NCBI GenBank assembly: GCA_946405435.1
Contig: CAMJHF010000001.1
Location: 183,145 to 247,144, forward strand
DNA length: 64,000 nt
Origin: an uncultured Bacteroidales bacterium
GTDB taxonomy: Bacteria; Bacteroidota; Bacteroidia; Bacteroidales; UBA932
Direction of reading: 5' to 3'
Shown here: positions 52,879 to 63,858 of the stretch, piece by piece
Layout of the letters: the number at the start of each line of letters is the position of its first letter
How positions within the stretch are numbered: the first letter of the stretch is position 1
Notes under the pieces: generated by a model
What the model saw: the letters and a program-made list of their open reading frames with translations, nothing else
Told to the model about the DNA's origin: nothing
Database searches by the model: none
Translations under genes and position numbers: made by a program

Positions 52879-53793
52879 TTATCTGTTGAATCGGGCAAAT
52901 CGTTCTCTTACGATCCTGATGTAGGTCCGCTGGCGCTTGATCGGGAGAGGGGATGATGTAATCATAGTTTCAGCTTCCGCGGGAAGAAGCCTGAACTGCT
53001 TAATAATCTTATCAATGCGGGAAGGCTTTAGTCCTATGATGCTGCCAAATTGCGCAAAGTCGGAGCTGCACGGGTGCCCGGAGATGGCGTATCTGTCAGA
53101 CGGCACGATATCCGGAGACAAGCCTCCGTCGAGTGCAAAGTCGCCGCCCTTGATGTGCAGCTGCGTGTTCAGCAGGTCGTAGGCCGGAGCAAGTACGTAT
53201 TCCGGGCCTTGACGGAGGATGGAGAAGTTCTTCAGGTGTGCGTCACAGTTTGCGAAGATATAATTGAACAGCACCAAGCGGAAGAATTCCTCCACTGCAA
53301 CGGGCCAGGCGGCTATGTATTTGCGAATGGCCGCCGCAATCTCGGCGTAGGCTCCAGAGTATTTGAAGCCGCTGCCCGCTCCTGCCTCTCCCCGGCCGAG
53401 GACGGAAGCAAAATCTTCCTGAGGCAGTTTGCTTCCGTCATCCTGTACGTCAAACCGTTTTACTGCAAGCACGTGCAGACCCTCTCTGTCTTTGCAGAGC
53501 AGAACCGCGGCAGTGCGGATACCGTATATGCTCCCTGCGATGGTCATTGTAAGGAATTCATTGACAGGGACATATTTTCTCGCCTCCAGCGTGAGGTCCA
53601 TAGGGGCCGGCTTGAGTATCCAGGTGCCTTGCTCTCCGTCGCGTGTGAGCCGGAACCGGCCATTATCCAGTACGGCAGAAAATTTCTCCTGCACCCCGGA
53701 AAGGGATATGCGCCCGAGTTCCCGGCGCAGGAAGTCCTTGTCGGGGTTCTTTTCAAAACTGAAGTCCAGGTTGGTGTAGATGGCTTTTTTCAT
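52879..53793 (-). CDS. hipT: HipT-type serine/threonine kinase toxin (HipA C-terminal lobe)
   Basis: 304 residues, close to the 309 of E. coli HipT and shorter than the 430-440 of HipA because the N-terminal subdomain is encoded separately. The glycine-rich loop with paired serines is S30-L-S32-GVQEK, matching the S-x-S autophosphorylation site of HipT. The kinase core shows KRFDVQDDG (113-120), ANCDAHLKN (N182, D184, K188) and the metal-binding APAYDLL (D206). HipT phosphorylates TrpRS in E. coli; the target here is unknown. It starts 2 nt after the hipS-like gene. Confidence 0.85.
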   Translation of the reverse strand: MKKAIYTNLDFSFEKNPDKDFLRRELGRISLSGVQEKFSAVLDNGRFRLTRDGEQGTWILKPAPMDLTLEARKYVPVNEFLTMTIAGSIYGIRTAAVLLCKDREGLHVLAVKRFDVQDDGSKLPQEDFASVLGRGEAGAGSGFKYSGAYAEIAAAIRKYIAAWPVAVEEFFRLVLFNYIFANCDAHLKNFSILRQGPEYVLAPAYDLLNTQLHIKGGDFALDGGLSPDIVPSDRYAISGHPCSSDFAQFGSIIGLKPSRIDKIIKQFRLLPAEAETMITSSPLPIKRQRTYIRIVRERFARFNR

Positions 53794-53795
53794 TG

Positions 53796-54116
53796 CTAGA
53801 ATGTCTCAATCGTTACTGCTCCCGGTATGTCTCGCCCGGCATATGCACAGAGCATCCCGAACCAGTCGTTCTCGTCGATTTTGTTCTCGGCACAGAATAC
53901 TGTTTTGTTGCGTCCTTCTGGAAGAATGCTTTGAAAATAAGGGAGTAGTGCCTCTCCTCGGTACTCCTTTTGATTTTTTGGGAGGCTGACGGAAATAGGG
54001 GGGAGGCTGGAGTCTCCAAGGTATTTCTCATTGTATGTGAAGCGGCAACCGCCTTCCGGCAATTCCTCCAGAATACCTGCTTGACGACCCTGGCAATATA
54101 CAAGGATGCTTCTCAT
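53796..54116 (-). CDS. hipS: HipS-like antitoxin (separate HipA N-terminal subdomain)
   Basis: 106 residues. LVYCQGRQAGILEELPEGGCRFTYNEKYL and PISVSLPKNQKEYRG match the small N-terminal domain of HipA (HipA_N), here a stand-alone gene. FQSILPEGRNK is the usual end of that domain. In E. coli O127 HipBST, HipS rather than HipB neutralises the HipT kinase. It overlaps hipB by ATGA and lies directly upstream of hipT, the order hipB-hipS-hipT. Antitoxin role is inferred from that organisation. Confidence 0.85.
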   Translation of the reverse strand: MRSILVYCQGRQAGILEELPEGGCRFTYNEKYLGDSSLPPISVSLPKNQKEYRGEALLPYFQSILPEGRNKTVFCAENKIDENDWFGMLCAYAGRDIPGAVTIETF

Positions 54117-54313
54117 ACAGTCTGTTTAATGCTAAACGATATGCTCAAACCAAGCACTTCGCAAATTTTTTCGATTGTATTCCAAGAAGGATTTCCTGCG
54201 CCACGTTCGATGTCCTTGATTGTGGCCAGGCTTATCCCCGCCATCTGGGCAAGGTCGTTCTGGTTTAGTTGTAGCCGTTTGCGACGGTCTTTTATGGTAT
54301 CTTGCAATCTCAT
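54113..54313 (-). CDS. hipB: HipB-like XRE-family DNA-binding protein
   Basis: 66 residues. A helix-turn-helix of the Xre/Cro type is evident: LNQNDLAQMAGISLATIKDIERGAG-like order, followed by PSWNTIEKICEVLGLSISF. It is shorter than HipB of E. coli (about 100), as are many HipB of split systems. It would bind the promoter of its own operon, where inverted repeats lie. It is the first gene of the hipBST operon and overlaps hipS. Confidence 0.82.
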   Translation of the reverse strand: MRLQDTIKDRRKRLQLNQNDLAQMAGISLATIKDIERGAGNPSWNTIEKICEVLGLSISFSIKQTV

Positions 54314-54323
54314 GGGTCTAATA

Positions 54324-54400
54324 TATCATACTTTTTGGTGCAAATATAAAAAATAATCCTGATAATTGATAAATAGTTTATTATAACATACTTTATGTTA
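54324..54400. promoter_or_regulatory. hipBST promoter with candidate HipB operators
   Basis: The minus-strand -7 box TATATTTG lies at 54349-54342. A perfect 7-3-7 palindrome, TAACATA CTT TATGTTA, is at 54384-54400, and a related half site, ATCATACTT, at 54325-54333. They flank the promoter as operator pairs of HipB-like repressors do. Confidence 0.5.
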
Positions 54401-54479
54401 ATATAATTGTCGCTCTGTATGAACTAATGTGAACTTGACCTTGCTCTGCCTTTGTTTTATATTTGCAATGAACTATTCT

Positions 54480-54487
54480 TATCTTTG
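54480..54487 (+). promoter_or_regulatory. -7 element for the 54.5-kb gene
   Basis: TATCTTTG ends 8 nt before the ATG at 54496. A second match, TATATTTG, lies about 20 nt further upstream, so two start sites are possible. Confidence 0.5.
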
Positions 54488-54495
54488 TTGACAGT

Positions 54496-55071
54496 ATGAC
54501 AACATCCGGAATTCCCGAAATAACTTCCCTCCTTGAGGCCGTGGAAAAGAAGTACGGCCGCGGAGTGAATACCTCCACGGACTTTGAGTCGTTGTCCGTG
54601 GTGATTGAGCACGAGATAGGGGAGTACATCTCGTCATCGACGCTCAAGAGGCTGTGGGGTTATGTGAACCTGAAGCCTGTGCCCAGGATTGCAACGCTTG
54701 ACGTACTTTCGCGCTTTGTGGGATTTGAGTCCTTTGCTGCCTATCGTGACGCGTTGAAAGCATCCCCGGACAGGCCGTCGGATTTCTTCAGTACGCCCTA
54801 CCTTTCTTCTGCCGACTTGCAAGCCGGTGACAAAGTCCAGATCGGCTGGGCGCCCAACCGCCTGGTGACGCTGGAATACGAGGGTGCCGACACATGGCGC
54901 GTACTCGAAAGCGTCAACTCCAAGCTGCTGCCGGGCGACAGCTTCAAGGCAGCGCAGTTCCTGCTGGGGTACCCGCTGGTGCTGGACGGCATCACCCGCG
55001 CCGACGGCTCCGTCACGCCATCTTACATCGCCGGCAAAAACGGCGGGCTTACGCTGTTGGAGAAGGCGTAG
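54496..55071 (+). CDS. Bacteroidota protein with an N-terminal helical (HTH-like) domain
   Basis: 191 residues. Its N-terminal half (STLKRLWGYVNLKP, then TLDVLSRFVGFESFAAYRD) is a helical module often seen at the start of uncharacterised Bacteroidota proteins and may bind DNA. The C-terminal half is a small beta-rich domain (DKVQIGWAPNRLVTLEYEG). No function is known. It converges with a membrane kinase gene, 9 bp apart. The two may be related in regulation, but that is only suggested by position. Confidence 0.6.
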   Translation: MTTSGIPEITSLLEAVEKKYGRGVNTSTDFESLSVVIEHEIGEYISSSTLKRLWGYVNLKPVPRIATLDVLSRFVGFESFAAYRDALKASPDRPSDFFSTPYLSSADLQAGDKVQIGWAPNRLVTLEYEGADTWRVLESVNSKLLPGDSFKAAQFLLGYPLVLDGITRADGSVTPSYIAGKNGGLTLLEKA

Positions 55072-55080
55072 TATAGCAAC

Positions 55081-56136
55081 CTACTCAAACAACTCCGTAG
55101 CCTGACGGAAAAGGTCGTCGATGGCGGCGCCGTCAACGCTTTCTTCGGGGGCGTTGTCGGAAGTGGTGGAGGGCCCCCGCACCGTGGCCTTGTCGGAGAC
55201 CTTGGGCTTAACGGAGCCCGATGAAGAGAACGGCGGGTCTGCGGAAGCAGTATCAGCAGGAGTAAGGGCTGTTGTATCGATGGGCGCAGAGACTTGTTCA
55301 GGCGTGCCCTCAGAAGGCTCCTGTTTTGAGAACCAGCCGCTTACATAGGGCCACAGAGAGAATGCTGCAATCAAGACAATGAACGCAATCCCCGAAACCA
55401 GCGGCCAGCGGCTATGCAGGGCCTTTTGTACCTCTGCCACCGAAGAATAGCGCCTGGAAGGCCGCTGCTCGCAGCATTTGCGCACGATGTTCCTGTGCCG
55501 GCGCGAGAGGGCGGAGATGACAAGGCCGAGCGACCAGATGTCGCTGCGTACGCTGGCCGGACCGCCCGCGAGAACTTCCGGAGCGGCGTAGGGGACGGTG
55601 CCGGCAGAAGCCTTTAGCACCGAATGCGATGACGAATCTGAAAAGCCAAAGTCGATGAGCTTTACCGTGTTACCCTTGAATGTGACCAGGATGTTGGAAG
55701 GCTTGAGGTCACGGTGCAGTACCTGCTTTGAGTGCATGTAGGATAGCGCAGAACAGAGCTGGTCGATCAGGCTGTCCTCCAGCTCGGCTGAATGCTGTTC
55801 TCCTGAAGCAAGTTCTTCCAGGGTGCGTCCGTCTATCCACTCCATCTCTATGCAGTTTCCCAGCGACTCGACTTGGCTGAAAGAATAGTACTGGCAGATG
55901 TTCGGGTGGTCCAGACTGAATCCGATTTCGAATTCTTTGCGGAGCATGCCCTCGAAAACTTGATTGCCGCGGTACTCCGGCTTAAGGCACTTGAGCACAC
56001 GGAACCGGCCCAGGCGGTTGATCCTCCACAGTTCGCAGTAGCCGCTGCCGGATATGTGCACGGGTTCGATGAACTCCTGCCCGCCGCCCGTTGCTTCGGG
56101 GGCTGTGAAAAATGAGGATGTCTCTTCTGTTAGCAC
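55081..56136 (-). CDS. Transmembrane Hanks-type Ser/Thr protein kinase
   Basis: 351 residues from a GTG at 56136; a TTG at 56142 overlaps the TACCTTTG promoter box (56147-56140). The kinase domain (about 30-240) has the ATP-binding Lys in RVLKCLKPE, the catalytic HRDLKPSN (about 141) and LIDFGFSD (about 162), plus APEVLAGG and SDIWSLG. A membrane helix (about 250-272, SGIAFIVLIAAFSLW) leads into an exported Ser/Thr/Pro-rich tail without PASTA repeats. It may sense or transmit envelope signals. It is divergent from the exported-protein gene at 56.2 kb. Confidence 0.88.
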   Translation of the reverse strand: MLTEETSSFFTAPEATGGGQEFIEPVHISGSGYCELWRINRLGRFRVLKCLKPEYRGNQVFEGMLRKEFEIGFSLDHPNICQYYSFSQVESLGNCIEMEWIDGRTLEELASGEQHSAELEDSLIDQLCSALSYMHSKQVLHRDLKPSNILVTFKGNTVKLIDFGFSDSSSHSVLKASAGTVPYAAPEVLAGGPASVRSDIWSLGLVISALSRRHRNIVRKCCEQRPSRRYSSVAEVQKALHSRWPLVSGIAFIVLIAAFSLWPYVSGWFSKQEPSEGTPEQVSAPIDTTALTPADTASADPPFSSSGSVKPKVSDKATVRGPSTTSDNAPEESVDGAAIDDLFRQATELFE

Positions 56137-56159
56137 TTTCAAAGGTAATGATTTTTAGC

Positions 56160-56167
56160 TAAATTTG
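56160..56167 (+). promoter_or_regulatory. -7 element for the exported protein gene at 56.2 kb
   Basis: TAAATTTG ends 6 nt before the GTG at 56174. A TTG at 56165 lies inside it and is not a credible start. Confidence 0.55.
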
Positions 56168-56173
56168 TGCTCT

Positions 56174-57046
56174 GTGAAGCGACTGTGTACTATTTTGATG
56201 CTGTTTCTCCTGCTCCCTGCCGCCCTGGGCGCACAGGAACTCAAGTGGGATGCCGCGTTGGGGCAGTACCAGCGGATATGCGACGAATGCATCATGCTGC
56301 GCATGCGTGCCGTTTCGGGCGAGGCCATCGAGGCTTCTGAGCTTACATCGGTCCTGGCCCGGCTCGCCAGCCTAAAGCAGACGCTTCAGGACGCGAGAGG
56401 CCAGATGACGCCAGCTCAGCGCCTGCGTTATGAGGCTATCCGTCTGCGTTACGAAGAGGTGTTCGGCCAGACCGCTCCGGTCAGGATGTCCCGGCTCGAA
56501 TCTGTGCCTGCTTTGCTCACGGACGCTTTGCGGCAGTGCCCGTCCACCGGTCTGTCTTTCAAAGAAATGCCGCCCCGTGTTCCCAAGCCCCATGCCGGCC
56601 TTGTTTTGTTTACTGGCGTGCCGGACATATACTACGGCGCCATGGCCACCGTCTCCGGCCTTCGCTTCGGCGGCTTTGTCAAAGCATCTGCAAGTATTCC
56701 CTTCATCAAACCGGCTTATGAGTGCTTCTCCGACGGCACCACACCTTCGGGCTACATCTGGACCAACGGCAAGGAGCGCTTCTCCCGCTGGGCGGTCACG
56801 GCCGGTGCATCGTTCACGCCGTGGCGTTTTCTATCTGTCTATGCCGGTGCGGGATACGGTCGCCGTAGCCTTCTGTGGCAGGATGTGTCGGGTTCTTGGG
56901 CCGCGGTTGCCGACCGCTCTGCGGCCGGTATTGCCATAGACGGCGGCGTGCTCGTGCGCATAGGTCGCTTCTGCCTTCTGGCCGGGGCTTCTGCCGTCGG
57001 ATTTGAGTCTGCCGCAGCCGAATTCGGCATCGGTCTCAGTTTCTGA
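56174..57046 (+). CDS. Exported protein, probably outer-membrane beta-rich, unknown function
   Basis: 290 residues from a GTG. A signal peptide is clear (LCTILMLFLLLPAALGAQ). A helical region (25-110) follows, rich in Arg, Glu and Leu, then a Gly- and aromatic-rich C-terminal part (about 140-290) with repeated strands such as GGFVKASASIP and AGAGYGRRSLLW, ending in GIGLSF, which looks like a small barrel. I recognise no named family. It shares a divergent promoter region with the membrane kinase, and the two could act together in the envelope. Confidence 0.6.
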   Translation: MKRLCTILMLFLLLPAALGAQELKWDAALGQYQRICDECIMLRMRAVSGEAIEASELTSVLARLASLKQTLQDARGQMTPAQRLRYEAIRLRYEEVFGQTAPVRMSRLESVPALLTDALRQCPSTGLSFKEMPPRVPKPHAGLVLFTGVPDIYYGAMATVSGLRFGGFVKASASIPFIKPAYECFSDGTTPSGYIWTNGKERFSRWAVTAGASFTPWRFLSVYAGAGYGRRSLLWQDVSGSWAAVADRSAAGIAIDGGVLVRIGRFCLLAGASAVGFESAAAEFGIGLSF

Positions 57047-58447
<1,401 letters not shown>

Positions 58448-58486
58448 TCCGGCACTGCAATCCTAAATAGTTGCAGCACAGCTGTT

Positions 58487-58531
58487 TAAATAATTCAGGG
58501 TACCCGATTTTAGGGTGCCCTGAATTATTTA
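58487..58531. terminator. Long hairpin, probable bidirectional terminator after eno
   Basis: Arms 58487-58505 and 58513-58531 pair over about 19 bp (TAAATAATTCAGGGTACCC with GGGTGCCCTGAATTATTTA, one mismatch) around a 7-nt loop. The A/T-rich base gives T-rich ends on both strands, so it can serve eno and the convergent esterase gene. Confidence 0.75.
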
Positions 58532-58598
58532 AGTTGCTAAAATTCAAGCATTTGGCTTTGCGCTTCCGCCTCGTGCCGCCTGATGCATTTTAAACCTT

Positions 58599-59459
58599 TT
58601 ATTTAAAATACTTGCTCGAGAACTCCCAGAGCACCTCGGGGACGTTCATGTCGGCGGAGCCGTTCTTGTGCTTGCCGTCGATGATTTCGTAGAGGCGGAC
58701 TTCGTTGCCGTTCACGCCTTCGACGTAGCGGTGGCGCACCACGGTGTTGCTTTCGGGCTTGTACTTGGGCAGAGTGTCGCACACTTCGTGGGTGCAGCAG
58801 TTGGTGCTAATCATGCGCGCCACTGCATGCGGTACGGCGATATATTCGCCCCATCCATCATGGTTGTCGGGGTCGCCCACCCATTTGGAGGTCATGTCGG
58901 CGGTGCCGTGTATCTCTATGAACGGCACTGGGCCGCGGGGAGTGAGCTCGCGATATATCCATTCCATGTTGAGGCCGGCCAGCGAAACGATTGCGGCGAA
59001 TTTCTCCGGATGCTTGTGTGCCATGAGGTAGCACATTTCGCCGCCGTTGGACATGCCGCTGAAGCAGGTGTTGGCTTTATTCAGTTTGTACTCCCGCTGG
59101 AGCTTGCGCTGCAGGGCGAGAATGAACGCCACGTCGTCCTGCTTCCACCCTTGCTGGGAGGGGTAGCCGACGTTCCAGCCTGTCCTGCCTTTGCCCGGAT
59201 CCTTCAGACCCTGGGGATAGCAGAGCACGAATCCGTGCCTGCGGGCGCAGTCGATCATGGCGGGGAAGTAGCCTTCGGCCTTGCCGCCGTAGCCGTGCAG
59301 CATGAATACAAGTGGTCTTTGGGCACATAGGGTGTCGGGTACATAGAGCCAGTATTCGCGCTCCTGCCCATGATGGCGCATAGTGTGACGGACGGTGGTT
59401 TGTGCTTGCAGCCCTGCTGCAATAAGCAGTGTCGCTGCAATAAGGATCAGTTTCTTCAT
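58599..59459 (-). CDS. Secreted alpha/beta-hydrolase, CE1/PHB-depolymerase-like esterase
   Basis: 286 residues with a signal peptide (MKKLILIAATLLIAAGLQAQ). The core has the oxyanion region LVFMLHGYGG, the nucleophile elbow FSGMSNGGEM, and probable acid and His residues in IEIHGTADM and IDGKHKNG. The LpqC/feruloyl esterase family releases ester-linked side groups from plant polysaccharides or degrades polyesters; the exact substrate is not visible. It starts 2 nt after the SpoU gene and is presumably co-transcribed. Confidence 0.85.
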   Translation of the reverse strand: MKKLILIAATLLIAAGLQAQTTVRHTMRHHGQEREYWLYVPDTLCAQRPLVFMLHGYGGKAEGYFPAMIDCARRHGFVLCYPQGLKDPGKGRTGWNVGYPSQQGWKQDDVAFILALQRKLQREYKLNKANTCFSGMSNGGEMCYLMAHKHPEKFAAIVSLAGLNMEWIYRELTPRGPVPFIEIHGTADMTSKWVGDPDNHDGWGEYIAVPHAVARMISTNCCTHEVCDTLPKYKPESNTVVRHRYVEGVNGNEVRLYEIIDGKHKNGSADMNVPEVLWEFSSKYFK

Positions 59460-59461
59460 TG

Positions 59462-60004
59462 TTATGTAGTTTTTATCTTATTACTGCTCACCTGCCATAA
59501 AACCACTCCCACGCTGACGGAGACGTTCAGCGAGTGCTTGGTGCCGAACTGCGGGATGACGAGAGCTCCGTCGGAGGCGTCGACCACCTCCTGCTGCACT
59601 CCGTCCACCTCGTTTCCGAACACCAGGGCGTACCGGTGTCCGGGGGAGGGAACAAATTCCTGCAATTCCATGGCCTTTTCGGTCTGCTCTACGCTCAGCA
59701 CCGTCCATCCGGCATCCTGGAGCTCACGCACAAGGGCGGCGGTGTCGGGGCGATGCTCCCAGGGCACGCTGTCCTCGGCTCCAAGCGCCGATTTGTGGAT
59801 CTCTGCCGAGGGAGGGCAGGCACAAATGCCGCAGAGCCATATTTTATCTGCTTTGAATGCATCGGCTGTGCGGAATGCGCTGCCGACGTTATGCGCGCTG
59901 CGTATGTTGTCAAGTATGAGGCAGATACCAGATTCGGGCAACTCCTTGTAGCGTTCAGGACTTACCCTGCCGAGTTCTATATTTAGAAGTTTACGGTCGT
60001 GCAT
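59462..60004 (-). CDS. TrmH/SpoU-family RNA 2'-O-methyltransferase
   Basis: 180 residues from the ATG at 60004. The SPOUT knot motifs are present: [20 protein letters not shown] (motif 1), [16 protein letters not shown] (motif 2) and [18 protein letters not shown] (motif 3). It methylates a ribose in tRNA or rRNA; which one cannot be read here. The TACCTTTG box ends 5 nt before the ATG, and a GTG at 60010 overlaps it. Short length with no N-terminal extension resembles TrmL/TrmH-type enzymes. Confidence 0.9.
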   Translation of the reverse strand: MHDRKLLNIELGRVSPERYKELPESGICLILDNIRSAHNVGSAFRTADAFKADKIWLCGICACPPSAEIHKSALGAEDSVPWEHRPDTAALVRELQDAGWTVLSVEQTEKAMELQEFVPSPGHRYALVFGNEVDGVQQEVVDASDGALVIPQFGTKHSLNVSVSVGVVLWQVSSNKIKTT

Positions 60005-60027
60005 TTGCACAAAGGTACAAATTTTCT

Positions 60028-60035
60028 TATATTTG
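60028..60035 (+). promoter_or_regulatory. -7 element of glyA
   Basis: TATATTTG ends 18 nt before the glyA ATG at 60054, giving a short leader of about 12 nt. An ATG-like frame from 60033 would overlap the box. Confidence 0.55.
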
Positions 60036-60053
60036 AAAGCTAATAAAAATGAT

Positions 60054-61400
60054 ATGAAACAGGATATTCAATTGTTTGAACTGATCAAAAAAGAGTCCGA
60101 GCGCCAGCGCAGCGGTCTGGAACTTATTGCGTCAGAAAATTATGTGTCGGAGGATGTGTTGCGCGCGATGGGCTCGATCTGCACCAACAAGTACGCCGAG
60201 GGTTACCCTGGCAAGCGTTATTACGGTGGCTGCGAGGTGGTTGACCAGATCGAGCAGTTAGCGATCGACCGCCTGAAGGCCATCTACGGCGCCTGCTGGG
60301 CCAACGTGCAGCCTCATTCCGGCGCCCAGGCCAATATGGCCGTCACCATGGCGGTCCTCAAACCCGGCGACACCATGATGGGCCTTGACCTGAGCCAGGG
60401 CGGACACCTCACGCATGGCTCTCCCGTAAATGCCTCTGGCATATTATATAATGTAGTAGCTTACGGCCTGGATCCCGAGACCGGCCGCGTAGACTATGAC
60501 CGCATGGAGCAGCTTGCCCTGGAGCACAAGCCCAAGCTCATAGTTGGCGGAGCATCCGCATATTCCCGCGAATGGGACTACGAGCGTATGCGTGCCATAG
60601 CGGACAAGGTGGGCGCCATCCTGTGGATTGACATGGCCCACACCGCCGGCCTCATAGCGGCGGGGCTTCTGAAGAACCCTCTTCCGTATGCCCATATCGT
60701 CACTTCCACGACGCACAAGACTCTCCGCGGCCCTCGCGGCGGCATCATTCTCATGGGACAGGATTTCGACGACCCGCAGGGCCGCACCACTCCCAAGGGC
60801 GTTGTCAAAAAGATGAGCCAGGTGCTGGATTCATACGTATTCCCCGGAGTCCAGGGCGGCCCGCTCGAGCATGTCATAGCCGCCAAGGCGGTGGCCTTCT
60901 TCGAGGCCCAGCAGCCCGAGTACGTCGCCTACCAGAAGCAGGTTGTCGCCAACGCTCAGGCAATGGCCGGCGAGTTCGTGCGTCTTGGCTACAAAGTGGT
61001 CAGCGGCGGCACGGACAATCACCTCATGCTCATAGACCTCCGCAGCAAATTCCCCGATGTCACTGGCCGCATCGCGGAGCGCGAGCTTGTCAAGGCCGAC
61101 ATCACCATCAATAAGAACATGGTGCCCTTCGATACCCGCAGCCCGTTCCAGACCAGCGGCGTGCGTATCGGCACTCCGGCCATCACCTCGCGCGGATTCG
61201 TCGAGAAGGACATGATATATATAGTAGGTTTGATCGACACGGTGCTGTCGTCCTGCGCCCGCAGCGTTGACGCCCTCACCGCCAAGGATGAGCTCACAGA
61301 TGCCCAGAAGGCAGCGCTGGAGGCCCACGCCGCCGTGCTTTCCGACGTTCGCAAGAAAGTCAACCAGATGACGGCAGGAGTGCCTCTCAACAAGTATTGA
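60054..61400 (+). CDS. glyA: Serine hydroxymethyltransferase
   Basis: 448 residues from the ATG at 60054. PLP enzyme that makes glycine and 5,10-methylene-THF from serine. Motifs: [43 protein letters not shown], the PLP-binding Lys in [15 protein letters not shown] and [15 protein letters not shown]. The length is normal (about 420-450). A GC-rich hairpin with a T run follows, before groES. Confidence 0.97.
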   Translation: MKQDIQLFELIKKESERQRSGLELIASENYVSEDVLRAMGSICTNKYAEGYPGKRYYGGCEVVDQIEQLAIDRLKAIYGACWANVQPHSGAQANMAVTMAVLKPGDTMMGLDLSQGGHLTHGSPVNASGILYNVVAYGLDPETGRVDYDRMEQLALEHKPKLIVGGASAYSREWDYERMRAIADKVGAILWIDMAHTAGLIAAGLLKNPLPYAHIVTSTTHKTLRGPRGGIILMGQDFDDPQGRTTPKGVVKKMSQVLDSYVFPGVQGGPLEHVIAAKAVAFFEAQQPEYVAYQKQVVANAQAMAGEFVRLGYKVVSGGTDNHLMLIDLRSKFPDVTGRIAERELVKADITINKNMVPFDTRSPFQTSGVRIGTPAITSRGFVEKDMIYIVGLIDTVLSSCARSVDALTAKDELTDAQKAALEAHAAVLSDVRKKVNQMTAGVPLNKY

Positions 61401-61436
61401 CAATTTGTCACTGGCATGGACATTGATTCTTACATG

Positions 61437-61469
61437 GCGTCTCCGGCTTAGCCGGGGGCGCTTGTTTTT
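61437..61469 (+). terminator. Intrinsic terminator after glyA
   Basis: Arms GCGTCTCCGGC (61437-61447) and GCCGGGGGCGC (61451-61461) pair over 11 bp with two G-T wobbles and a 3-nt loop, followed by TTGTTTTT. Confidence 0.8.
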
Positions 61470-61492
61470 GAATTTTATGACACATAATTATT

Positions 61493-63384
<1,892 letters not shown>

Positions 63385-63402
63385 TAATCAATCGTTTAGC
63401 TT

Positions 63403-63442
63403 AAAAATGCGGCCTGAATTAACTGCAGGCCGCATTTTTTTT
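63403..63442 (+). terminator. Intrinsic terminator after groEL
   Basis: AAAAATGCGGCCTG (63403-63416) pairs with CAGGCCGCATTTTT (63426-63439), a 14-bp stem with a 9-nt loop, followed by a run of T. Confidence 0.92.
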
Positions 63443-63463
63443 GTGATTTTTTGTTCGAAAAAA

Positions 63464-63598
63464 TTTGCAGATTAAAAAATAAAGACTACCTTTGCATCCC
63501 CGTTCGAGAGAGCGGCGGACCGCAAAGATCTTTAAAAACAAAATTTTTGAAAAAAATCGCAAAAAAATTTGCAGATTCAAAAATTGTCCTTATCTTTG
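63464..63598 (+). promoter_or_regulatory. Tandem rRNA promoters P1 and P2
   Basis: P1: TTTG at 63464-63467 and TACCTTTG at 63487-63494. P2: TTTG at 63568-63571 and TATCTTTG at 63591-63598. Both have a 19-nt spacing, matching the Bacteroidota -33/-7 consensus. The two share flanking sequence (AAATTTGCAGATT; CCCGTT then GAGAGCGGC or GAAAGAACGGC), so one probably arose by duplication. Confidence 0.75.
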
Positions 63599-63666
63599 CA
63601 GTCCCGTTTGAAAGAACGGCAAGGCCTTCAGCCGAACAGGCTGTTTTTTTTAGCGCCTTTTTTGAA

Positions 63667-63771
63667 AGAAGTTCATTGAAAAGCCCGCTTGCGGCAAGAT
63701 TGGAAAAGTAAAACAGTCTTTTCGTTTAGCGCGCTTGATGATAGAAGAAGTTCATTGAAAAGACTGTTTTA
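63667..63771 (+). other. 16S leader with long-range stem and direct repeat
   Basis: TAAAACAGTCTTTTC (63709-63723) is perfectly complementary to GAAAAGACTGTTTTA (63757-63771), a 15-bp stem that could be the 5' part of precursor folding. AGAAGTTCATTGAAAAG occurs twice (63667-63683, 63746-63762). No protein gene is credible in this leader. Confidence 0.6.
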
Positions 63772-63858
63772 GAAAGTACAAGCAAGTACCGAGAACAACG
63801 AGAGCGTTGATTCTTTTGGAAGAATAAGGTGTCGGGATCGAGCTAGAATTTGAAATAT

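Noticed and set aside
61460..61492. CIRCE operator upstream of groES
   Set aside because: No 9-bp inverted repeat with a 9-bp spacer is present.
63451..63711. 86-codon ORF in the rRNA leader
   Set aside because: Covers the tandem rRNA promoters and has no ribosome-binding context.
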